Source: Actinomycetes bacterium | GTDB taxonomy: Bacteria > Actinomycetota > Actinomycetes > S36-B12 > UBA10799 | Direction: 5' to 3' | Length of the DNA: 9,990 nucleotides | NCBI GenBank assembly: GCA_029779995.1 | Contig: JAKOZM010000013.1 | Coordinates: 1-9,990, forward strand | Shown here: positions 1 through 6,556 of the stretch, one piece after another | How positions within the stretch are numbered: position 1 is the first letter of the stretch | Layout: each line of letters starts with the position of its first letter | The notes under the pieces: generated by a model | Database searches by the model: none | Seen by the model: only the letters and a program-made list of their open reading frames with translations | What the model was told of the DNA's origin: nothing | Made by a program: the position numbers and the translations under genes

Positions 1-299
1 CCCGGTATGCCGTCGCCCGGGGTCGTGCCGACCAGGCCATACCCCTCGAGCCGCTCCGCCTCGGTCCCGGGGAAGTCGGGATCGGCGCGCAGGTCGTCGA
101 GGTCGAGGGTCCACAGGTCGACGTCGAGCCCTGCCTCGGTCAGCTCGCGCGCGGAGCGGTGCTGCAGGTCGCTCTCGGCGTCGGTGCCGGTGACGCTCGG
201 CACGCGGACGAGATCGACGAGGTGGTGAACGAGCTCGGCGGTGTCGAGCGCGTCCAGGACGCGTTGTTCGGCTGCGGTCAGGTCTGCGCGGTTCACCAC
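1..299 (-). CDS. M20-family (ArgE/DapE-like) metallopeptidase/deacylase, N-terminal part only
   Basis: The reverse strand reads as an open frame from tandem GTG codons (299 and 296) to the left edge, giving about 99 residues. The start VNRADLTAAEQ, followed by LVDLVRVPSVTGTDAES and a GYGLVGT segment near residue 86, matches my knowledge of actinobacterial M20 ArgE/DapE-type deacylases. In these, LVxIPSVTG..ES is the conserved N-terminal signature before the zinc ligands. The family hydrolyses N-acyl amino acids or dipeptide-like substrates in the cytoplasm. The zinc-binding His/Asp/Glu residues would lie beyond the window, so activity cannot be judged. An in-frame TGA at 338-336 limits the start to below 336. 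I see no strong Shine-Dalgarno, so the choice between GTG299 and GTG296 is open. Codon use is strongly GC-rich, as in the right-flank genes, so this is probably host chromosome rather than island cargo. Confidence 0.75.
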   Translation of the reverse strand, partial: MVNRADLTAAEQRVLDALDTAELVHHLVDLVRVPSVTGTDAESDLQHRSARELTEAGLDVDLWTLDLDDLRADPDFPGTEAERLEGYGLVGTTPGDGIP

Positions 300-354
300 G
301 CGAGGGTATGCCGTGCCGCCCGACCGGCTCCCGCATCACCGCCCCGAAGTTGCA

Positions 355-585
355 TCAGCTACGGCGGCTCGCATCGCTGAGTAACTCGGCGACCAGGTCG
401 ATGTCATCGATGACGAGGCCCGCGGCGCCGGCGCTGCGGACCCATGCGAGAGTCTGCGTCCGTCGCCTGCCGAACCACAGTTCGACATGTAGTCCGATGT
501 CACGAGCGACGGCATTGTGCACCGCTCGGATCTGCCCCAACGCAACGTCTCTGGTGCCAGCACCGAAGGCATGTTCGGTGTTCGG
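355..585 (-). pseudogene. Protein-like remnant or very small gene of unknown function
   Basis: On the minus strand a frame open from 585 to a TGA at 357-355 encodes a natural-looking sequence. It contains LGQIRAVHNAVARD, then HVELWFGRRRTQTLAWV, then GLVIDDIDLVAELLSD. Most codons end in G or C. The only early start is TTG at 540 (61 residues), with a GTG slightly downstream. No good ribosome site precedes either, and the frame is blocked upstream by a stop at 588-586 inside an inverted repeat. I do not recognise the family. The simplest reading is the 3' end of a longer gene cut off at about 540-600, perhaps at the edge of the inserted region. An intact small gene with a TTG start is also possible. 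It lies about 55 nt upstream of the M20 peptidase on the same strand. Confidence 0.35.
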
Positions 586-605
586 TCAATACCGAACACC
601 GAACA
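572..605. repeat. Perfect 15-bp inverted repeat with 4-nt loop (operator or hairpin)
   Basis: The left arm TGTTCGGTGTTCGGT (572-586) and the right arm ACCGAACACCGAACA (591-605) are exact reverse complements around CAAT (587-590). Each arm contains TTCGGT twice in tandem, so the site is four half-site copies, two in each orientation. No T-tract follows on either strand, so it does not look like a classical terminator. It lies about 90 nt upstream of the vsr remnant (plus) and just inside the 5' end of the small remnant frame (minus). This would fit a binding site for a dimeric or tetrameric regulator, or a recombination or boundary hairpin. The inverted repeat is directly seen; its function is inferred. 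Confidence 0.8.
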
Positions 606-639
606 AGCACCTACAAGGCAAGTGCGGGGAACTGCTGCA

Positions 640-676
640 CCGAAAGGTGACAACCGATCTGTGGTGCCGAAAGGTG
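640..676. repeat. Direct repeat CCGAAAGGTG (two exact copies, 27-nt period)
   Basis: CCGAAAGGTG occurs at 640-649 and again at 667-676. A related ACCGAAGG lies at 562-569. The first copy sits in CACC-GAAA-GGTG (638-649), which could form a small tetraloop hairpin. The second sits in GGTGCC-GAAA-GGTGCC. Both lie directly in front of the GGAAGG ribosome site (682-687) of the vsr remnant, so they may be regulatory elements of that gene's leader. No function is proven. Confidence 0.5.
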
Positions 677-695
677 CCTCTGGAAGGATGTTGCT

Positions 696-940
696 GTGCC
701 CAAGGGCCCTGGCATGGCCCTGCCGACGTTCGTGGACCGAATGCTCCGAAATGGCGGGACAAGCTGCAGGCCGACCGCGACCGCGATGTCCGCGCAGCCG
801 ACGAACTGAAGGCGAACGGTTGGCGTGTACTGCGCGGCTGGGAGTGCGAAGTGCGTTGCGATGCCCTCAAGGCTGCCCAAGCGGTTGCCGCCGTCGTTCA
901 GGAGGCGACCGGTTCAAGTTCTGGCTCTGGTTCGGCCTGA
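696..940 (+). pseudogene. Degraded vsr-type (very short patch repair) endonuclease gene
   Basis: The frame ending at TGA 938-940 contains NAPKWRDKLQADRDRD, then ELKANGWRVLRGWECEV. This is the C-terminal signature of Vsr endonucleases: W..K..RN..RD......L...GWRVLR.WE.E. Vsr nicks at T:G mismatches left by deamination of 5-methylcytosine and usually accompanies Dcm-type methylases. A ribosome site GGAAGG (682-687) is followed after 8 nt by GTG at 696. That start reads VPKGPGMALPTFVD in a different frame from the C-terminal part. The central Vsr core, with its Mg-binding Asp and zinc ligands, is absent. A complete Vsr is about 130-150 residues, but only some 55 family-like residues remain here. 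The gene is therefore internally deleted and frameshifted. It is convergent with the methylase gene and overlaps its 3' end by 43 nt. A DUF559-like relative is a weaker alternative. Confidence 0.6.
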
Positions 941-2775
941 CGCGTCACGCACCACTTCGCCAGCGGGCATTCGTCGCAGGCGCGAGTCTCTGGACGGCAC
1001 CGGGTGGACGCGAGCAGACGGATTGCCGCCATGCGTGTCGGCGCATCCGGGCCACTACCGACGAGACGTGCCAGGTCCATTCGACCGTCCGTCAGGCGGT
1101 TAGTCTCGTGCGACTTCGTCCCAGCTACCCGAGCGGCGAGTCTGAGCACCCCCTGCGAGCGGAGCAGCACGTCCTCGTCACGGAGCAGGTCGTATACCCG
1201 CCGCTCGCTCTCGTTGAGACGCACGAGGTCCGCCGCCTGATCGGGAGCCATCCAGATGCTCCGCTTCCGCTTCAGCACCAACAGACGCCCCAGCGCCAAC
1301 TTGGCCTTTCGGGACACGCCCTGCAGTGCGTTGTCGATCTGCTCGGTGTTGAAGTACGGCAACCCTCGTAGATGCTGCAGCGCTGCGGCGATCTCAGTCA
1401 GGTTGTGATTCCCATTGCTCAGCGCGGCCGCCGCCATTGCGACCGGTGGTGTTACCGAGGGACCGGGCAGCATGAACCACAGGTCAGAGTCCCGCTGTTC
1501 ATGTCCCCACTTTGCCAGCGCTTCCCGTGCCTCGAGCCACGGGGGGGGCGCCTGCACGACGCCGGCGGCTGTCGGTGCGACTGCCGTGGCTGCTGCTTCA
1601 CCGAGCAGCGGCGGCACAGCGTTGCCGATCTGTCGGAAGGCGTCGCTGCGCGTCCCGGCGAATCGAAAGCGGTCAGGGAACGTCTGGATACGTGCCGCTT
1701 CACGGACTGTCAGTGTCCGATGCTCTTCCGGATGGATGTACCAATAGCCGTCCTTGGCGATGTGCGCGGTGATCGAGCGGCTGAGCTCGCGCCAGTCCAA
1801 CCTCTTGTATTTGTCGGTGAACGAGTCGGCCGTATAACGACGCAGATGCTTGGGGATTTCCGAGTACAGGGTCTTGGAGTCCATGAGCTGGAAGATTTCG
1901 AGGTCATCACTGCGAACGCCCCGCGTCATGTGATCGTGGATCACATCCCTGGGCGCGCCTTCGCGCATTCGGCTCAGGAACGGCGACGGGTCGACCGGCT
2001 CCGCGTAGGCCAGCGAGCGACCTCCGACACCTCCAGCAAGGCTCGGCAAGTCCCCGATTCCAGCCCGCAGGTCGGTGATGTCGCCAGCCTCTTGGGGCCA
2101 CGCAAAGTCATGCCCGTCGTTGCGGGCCAGCAGGATCAGCCGCTTGCGGTGCTGCGGCACGCCGTACTTCCATGCATCCGCGATGCTCACGTGTGTGGCG
2201 TAGCCGCGCGACTCAAGTTCGTCGACCATGATCCGGATGACTCGGAAGTCGTCACCCAACCCCATGTCGGGCACGTTCTCCATGAGGATCGCGCGCGGCT
2301 TCAGACGGACGGCAATTTCGAGGAACGCTCGCCAGAGTTCCTTGCGCACGTCCACGACGTCCCGAACACCGGCCTCGACCAAGCTGCGGATCTTGCTGCG
2401 GCCCGCCCGACTGAACGGCTGGCACGGCGGTCCGCCTGCGACAAGATCGACGGAGATACCCTTGAACCGAGCCACAAAGGCATCCCGAACGTCTTGGTCC
2501 CCGAGGTCCAAGTCGAGTGCCAGGCCCGGAAAGTTGTGTCGGTGGGTCTCCAGCGCAGGAGCATTGTGGTCCACAGCCGCGGCGACCGACCAGCCAGCTG
2601 CCTCGATCCCGGCGCTCAGGCCGCCAGCACCCGAGAACAAGTCGATCGCAAGCGGCCGACCAGCCTTGACCTGCTGCGCTGCCCATGCGCCAAGTTGCTC
2701 TTCACCCACCGCCTCGGGGTGCGGCGCAAGGCGTAGGGCATCACTACGCTGGCCGAGCAGCGGTTGGGTCGACAC
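898..2775 (-). CDS. DNA (cytosine-5) methyltransferase fused to an EndoIII-like Fe-S domain
   Basis: The enzyme transfers a methyl group from S-adenosylmethionine to C5 of cytosine and would protect self DNA in this system. With the GTG start at 2775 it has 625 residues. Visible motifs are: I, DLFSGAGG (45-52); IV, PPCQPFS with catalytic Cys118; VI, ENV (166-168); VIII, QHRKR (208-212); a short target-recognition region to about 330; IX near 331-360; and X, GNAVPP (384-389). A normal m5C methylase ends about here. Residues 410-625 are extra. They resemble a helix-hairpin-helix glycosylase and finish with Cys593, Cys600, Cys603 and Cys609 in C-x6-C-x2-C-x5-C spacing, the 4Fe-4S loop of EndoIII/MutY. 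The position of the catalytic Asp before VLRLAARVAG seems to be Ser540, and the hairpin lacks LPGVG, so glycosylase activity is doubtful. GTG2775 is preceded by a strong GGAGGAGG. A longer TTG start at 2838 overlaps the upstream stop and cannot be excluded. It is the last gene of the operon. Confidence 0.92.
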   Translation of the reverse strand: MSTQPLLGQRSDALRLAPHPEAVGEEQLGAWAAQQVKAGRPLAIDLFSGAGGLSAGIEAAGWSVAAAVDHNAPALETHRHNFPGLALDLDLGDQDVRDAFVARFKGISVDLVAGGPPCQPFSRAGRSKIRSLVEAGVRDVVDVRKELWRAFLEIAVRLKPRAILMENVPDMGLGDDFRVIRIMVDELESRGYATHVSIADAWKYGVPQHRKRLILLARNDGHDFAWPQEAGDITDLRAGIGDLPSLAGGVGGRSLAYAEPVDPSPFLSRMREGAPRDVIHDHMTRGVRSDDLEIFQLMDSKTLYSEIPKHLRRYTADSFTDKYKRLDWRELSRSITAHIAKDGYWYIHPEEHRTLTVREAARIQTFPDRFRFAGTRSDAFRQIGNAVPPLLGEAAATAVAPTAAGVVQAPPPWLEAREALAKWGHEQRDSDLWFMLPGPSVTPPVAMAAAALSNGNHNLTEIAAALQHLRGLPYFNTEQIDNALQGVSRKAKLALGRLLVLKRKRSIWMAPDQAADLVRLNESERRVYDLLRDEDVLLRSQGVLRLAARVAGTKSHETNRLTDGRMDLARLVGSGPDAPTRMAAIRLLASTRCRPETRACDECPLAKWCVTRQAEPEPELEPVAS

Positions 2776-2834
2776 GCTTCCTCCTCCGGATGTTGGGGAC
2801 CAGGACAACACACTTGTGGGGGGCAAGCAAGCCG

Positions 2835-3812
2835 TCAAGGGGTCCAGCTTCCTGCCGTCGCGTCCGTCCGCCAGGCTGCACAGGCGGCCATATCCAACTG
2901 GTATGAGATGTTCGCGATGCCCGCTGGCAGGCCCCCTGGAAACTGTTCCAGGGTCAGCCTCGGAAAGCCCTCAGCCACACGGTAGAGCGCCTCATCGATC
3001 ACCCGAAAGCCGGTGTCGCCCTCACCCCGATCCGCAGGCGTGTAACCACGCTGCGCGAGTTTAGCCATGAGTTCGTTGCGGCTCACCGGGACGGCGCTCA
3101 GAGCGCTGCGAGCCGCCGCGACTAAACGGTTCACAGTGTTGGCCGCCAAAGCATCCCGCGTGATTCGCAGGCTGTACAGGAACAATTGCCCGGTCTCTGG
3201 ATCACTGAGCTGGTCGAGGTGCTGGATGGTGTGCATTATCGCGCCGGCACGGGAGGTCGTTTTGACCTCGACGGATATAGTCGGCCACTGGAAGTCATGT
3301 CGAGAGCCGTTAGAGCCCTCCCACGCATGGACTGAGGCAGCGCTCGGGCTCGCCCAGCGGTTCAGGAACCACAGCTCACCGAACAAGCCGACGGCGTCCG
3401 TTGCCGACAGCCCGCTGGGGTCGACGCCCCAGAACCATCGCCACTCGCGGACGGCGGCGGCGAGAGCCGAGGTCCTGCGATCGACGGGCTCTCGTACAAC
3501 GGCGGTCGCGATGTCGGCTGCCACGGTGGCGAATGTCTGCAAGGCCCCACTGTCGAGGCAGGACAGGTCGACGTAGGGCGCGTCATCCCGGCCAGCCACC
3601 CGGTGACGCCTGATCGAAACACTCAAGCCGTGCGTATCCTCCAGCCCAAGCTCGCTCAGACCGTCGACAAGCACCAACAGGTGCTGGTGGTCAGCGTTGT
3701 CCCGCGCTACCCAGACCCCACTACCGGGCGCCAGCTCGTGCGCTTCGAGTTGGTAGTTGGCAACCGGCGTTGGCAACGTCGCCCAAGCCTCAAGGAACTC
3801 TTCCGGCGTCAT
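2835..3812 (-). CDS. PD-(D/E)XK nuclease-like protein (DUF4420)
   Basis: This 325-residue protein is the likely DNA-cutting component of the system. The nuclease core is visible as GLFGELWFL with Glu146, then GSRHDF with Asp173, then VEVKTT with Glu182 and Lys184. This gives E...D...ExK, the metal-binding and catalytic set of the PD-(D/E)XK fold. The length and the GELWFL/EVK pattern match DUF4420, a family usually found beside Z1 proteins and GHKL ATPases. No target-recognition or helicase domain is seen, so it presumably depends on its partners for DNA targeting. Its ATG overlaps the Z1 stop codon (ATGA, 3809-3812), indicating translational coupling. Its own TGA (2837-2835) overlaps an upstream TTG of the methylase frame. 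No signal peptide or membrane segment is apparent. Catalysis is inferred from motifs only. Confidence 0.85.
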   Translation of the reverse strand: MTPEEFLEAWATLPTPVANYQLEAHELAPGSGVWVARDNADHQHLLVLVDGLSELGLEDTHGLSVSIRRHRVAGRDDAPYVDLSCLDSGALQTFATVAADIATAVVREPVDRRTSALAAAVREWRWFWGVDPSGLSATDAVGLFGELWFLNRWASPSAASVHAWEGSNGSRHDFQWPTISVEVKTTSRAGAIMHTIQHLDQLSDPETGQLFLYSLRITRDALAANTVNRLVAAARSALSAVPVSRNELMAKLAQRGYTPADRGEGDTGFRVIDEALYRVAEGFPRLTLEQFPGGLPAGIANISYQLDMAACAAWRTDATAGSWTP

Positions 3813-6556
3813 GACGGGCGACCGGACATGGGGGCCGACACGTACTCGACGGTGGCGTCTGACCTGCTGAACGGGAACGACAGTGCGTACTGGATGACCG
3901 TGGGCACGTCATCCGGCATCCCGAAGAGTGGCAGGCGATTCTTCCCTCGTCCGTCTGGCATGGATGCCGGGCTGATGGGATAGATCATCAGAACGCCCTC
4001 AGCCGGATCCCGCTGCTCGCGCTGACGCACGGACTTGGCAAGACCGGGGAACTCACGGTAGACCTGATCCGCGGAGGCAAGCGCCTCGTCAGACAACCCG
4101 ATGAGTTCGTCGCTCGGGTCGGTGACGACACCCATCGAGGTGGGATCCTGCTTCATCCGGGTACGGGAGATGAGTGGCACGCGTGCTCTGCCGTGAACCG
4201 CTAGGTCCTCGCTCCACAGAGGGTCTTCTGACGGAGTGGTACCGCAGGCAAGCAGCACCCGCCAGCGCACCAACTCACCACCCTTGATCTGCGTCTGGAT
4301 GTAGTCCATGAGCGAGTCTGCGTCGAACTTTCGCTCGTCACGCACCGAGAATGAACGCAGGAACTCCAGTACAGCGGCCGGCGAAACGTTGGACCAGCTT
4401 GGCTTGGGACTGGCCGGCTCGTCAGGGGCTCGAAGCGTGGCGAACAGTACCCTTGCCGCGGTCAGGTTGTCTCGTAGAACCGTCTGGCCGACCCCTGGCA
4501 ATCGACCATTCGCTAAGGCGTCTGGGACGCGCAGCGTCTGAATCAGTTCGCCGGAGTAGCTGAGGTTGCTCACCTCCGCGTCCTGCATCTTCTTCGGCTG
4601 GGTGACTTTCATGACGGCGTGCTTGCGCACACGGATTACGAAGTCGGTCGGAGTCAGCCGGTCGCGTTCATACCGAGCCACCTGGCTGCGTAGGTCGGCC
4701 TCCGCGGTGGCCAGGTCGTGGAAGTACGACACCAACTCCTTGGTGCTGTACAGGCGCGTCAGGTCGACGTAGCGGCCCCGGTAACCGAACCACCGCGCCA
4801 TCTGCAGCAAGGTGTCGTAATACAGCGTCGAGCGGACATAGAACGACACGAGCAGTCCCTCGATCGTCAAACCGCGGCTGAGCTTGTTACCGCCGATCAG
4901 TACGGCCTTGAGAGTGGGCTCCGCGTCGAAGTCCAAGTCGTCGGCGTGGTCGGAGTTCAGCACCCGGATGGCGATGCCGTCACGCAATAGCCGGTCCACG
5001 AATGGCTCGATGTCGGCGAACGTCGCCTGTCGGCCAATGTCGATGCCGGCAGTCACCCGCATGAAGCTGTCATTCCAGCGCTGCTCCAGCTTAGGCCGGT
5101 ATTCCTGGGCGTCGTAAAGCCAATTCTGGCGAATGGCAGCAAGTTCGGTCTGGACATCTGGCGCGAGCTGGTTCTGCAAAGCCCGCTGCATGTCGGTATG
5201 AATCAGCATCGTGCAGGGCTGATCCTTGCCAGAGCGCTGCAGCAGCGCACCCGAAGCCAGGATGTAGTCAACCAAGGCTTGACGCAGCGTTGGCGGCACT
5301 ACCGGCACAAACCCGGCGCGCTTCTTTCCTTTGGGCGGGAGGATAAGCGCGATGTCCTTGTCGGGTACGAACTCGATGACATCCAGTCCGTCCTCATCAC
5401 CGCTGCCTACCTCGCCGGCGATGGCGTCACGTCCAAATAGTCGAGTTGAGCCGACGTACTGGTCGCCCGGCGGGTCGGGCAGGTTGATGATGAAGTGCCG
5501 CGGATACAGGTCATCGCCGGCCTCGACATCGTAGGCGTCCTGGTTGACGAGGACGTTGGCGAAGGGAGTGGCCGTGTAGGCCACATACGCCGACTTGTTG
5601 AACCGATTGATGAGCATGCGGATGTTCTTGTTGATGGCAGTCGGGCTGACCTCCTCCGCGGAGAGGTGGTACCCCTCGAAATCCCGGCCATCCCCTGCGA
5701 GGTCCAGCTCGTCCTCAGGGTCCGGCTCGCCGCCCGCACCTCGGCGGTTTCCACCGGTGTTAATCGACGCTTGGTCAGCCTCGTCGTCGATCACCAAGAC
5801 AGCAACGTCGTCCGGTACCCGCTTCTCCATCCAGGCGTTGAGCCATTCCAACCGGCTCTTGTTCTTCTTGACGACCAAGATGACTTGTTCATTGCCCTGC
5901 AGCACCGCGGCATTGACTCCACTCTTGGCGAAGTCCTCCCATAGCCCCGGGCCCGTCATCCATTGCCACCGCTTGCCGGCCTCCGGCTCACCGACGCCAT
6001 TGACGTGCTCACGACCAAGGTCGCGTTCGAGACGCATCTGCGTTTGACGGCGAAGCGAGTTGTGAAGGCCCGACAAGACGATGACGATCTTGTATCCGGC
6101 GTCCGCCGCTTTGGCGATGAGGGCGGAGAAGTTCTGAGTCTTGCCGCTCTGCACGTGTCCGATAACCAGTCCGCGGATGGCAAAGCCATCCTTGGAGCGT
6201 GGGTCCTCCAAGTGGGAGAGGATCCGGTTCGTCGACTTGTCCAAGCTGTCGACTTCGAAGTCGGCGCGTCTGAGCGTGTAGGCCAAGAAGTCACGCTGGC
6301 GCCGCCAGTAGTATCCCTCTGCAGGGTTGTGGTCTTGGAACCAGGCCCGAGGGCCGCCCTCGGCCAACACGCCAGGCTCCACCACAGTGATGGTCGTTGA
6401 TGTTTGCTGCTCATATGCCCGACGCACCCCTTCGTGGTCGGCGGTAGGGATCAGCATTCCGGCGACCGCGATGGCCTCGTCGATCGTGCGACCCTCCCGC
6501 ATCAGAACGCGCGCCAGCAGCAAGTGCTGCGCGATCCGTTCACCATCCGAGGTCAT
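3809..6556 (-). CDS. Z1-domain superfamily II ATPase/helicase-like protein
   Basis: This 915-residue protein is the presumed DNA translocase or remodelling motor. Superfamily II motifs are clear: Walker A GHVQSGKT (133-140), Walker B/motif II DDEAD (257-261), motif III-like AYTATPFAN (326-334), and in the second lobe IGGNKLSRGLTIEG (554-567) and QMARWFGYR (585-593), whose arginines would serve as fingers. The combination GHVQSGKT, TATPFAN and QMARWFGYR is characteristic of Z1-domain proteins, known almost only from restriction-modification-type loci with GHKL ATPases and DUF4420 nucleases. About 300 C-terminal residues have no motif I recognise and may bind DNA or partners. The start ATG at 6556 has a strong GGAGGTGG just upstream and overlaps the end of the GHKL ATPase gene by 17 nt. 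The ATGA overlap with the nuclease gene implies a single polycistronic message. The protein looks intact. Confidence 0.9.
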   Translation of the reverse strand: MTSDGERIAQHLLLARVLMREGRTIDEAIAVAGMLIPTADHEGVRRAYEQQTSTTITVVEPGVLAEGGPRAWFQDHNPAEGYYWRRQRDFLAYTLRRADFEVDSLDKSTNRILSHLEDPRSKDGFAIRGLVIGHVQSGKTQNFSALIAKAADAGYKIVIVLSGLHNSLRRQTQMRLERDLGREHVNGVGEPEAGKRWQWMTGPGLWEDFAKSGVNAAVLQGNEQVILVVKKNKSRLEWLNAWMEKRVPDDVAVLVIDDEADQASINTGGNRRGAGGEPDPEDELDLAGDGRDFEGYHLSAEEVSPTAINKNIRMLINRFNKSAYVAYTATPFANVLVNQDAYDVEAGDDLYPRHFIINLPDPPGDQYVGSTRLFGRDAIAGEVGSGDEDGLDVIEFVPDKDIALILPPKGKKRAGFVPVVPPTLRQALVDYILASGALLQRSGKDQPCTMLIHTDMQRALQNQLAPDVQTELAAIRQNWLYDAQEYRPKLEQRWNDSFMRVTAGIDIGRQATFADIEPFVDRLLRDGIAIRVLNSDHADDLDFDAEPTLKAVLIGGNKLSRGLTIEGLLVSFYVRSTLYYDTLLQMARWFGYRGRYVDLTRLYSTKELVSYFHDLATAEADLRSQVARYERDRLTPTDFVIRVRKHAVMKVTQPKKMQDAEVSNLSYSGELIQTLRVPDALANGRLPGVGQTVLRDNLTAARVLFATLRAPDEPASPKPSWSNVSPAAVLEFLRSFSVRDERKFDADSLMDYIQTQIKGGELVRWRVLLACGTTPSEDPLWSEDLAVHGRARVPLISRTRMKQDPTSMGVVTDPSDELIGLSDEALASADQVYREFPGLAKSVRQREQRDPAEGVLMIYPISPASMPDGRGKNRLPLFGMPDDVPTVIQYALSFPFSRSDATVEYVSAPMSGRPS

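Noticed and set aside
336..653. A 105-residue minus-strand frame overlapping the small remnant
   Set aside because: Its composition is Ser/Arg/Pro-rich. The alternative frame 355-585 has far more protein-like sequence.
572..676. A CRISPR array or terminator at the cluster of TTCGGT/CCGAAAGG repeats
   Set aside because: There are too few copies, no regular repeat-spacer structure, no cas genes, and no T-tract after the inverted repeat.
300..700. A far attachment site (copy of the tRNA-Tyr 3' end) at the left of the island
   Set aside because: I looked for the GGTGGCAGGTCAAGG-like sequence in both orientations and found no match, so the left boundary is either outside the window or erased.
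517..1371. A 284-residue plus-strand frame across the vsr remnant and the 3' end of the methylase
   Set aside because: No recognisable motif, Arg/Ser-rich composition, and it runs antisense to the methylase C-terminal domain.
1372..2736. A 454-residue open frame on the plus strand opposite the methylase gene
   Set aside because: It is the antisense shadow of a gene with all cytosine methylase motifs. Its composition is Arg/His/Val-rich without family motifs, and long antisense frames are common at high GC.
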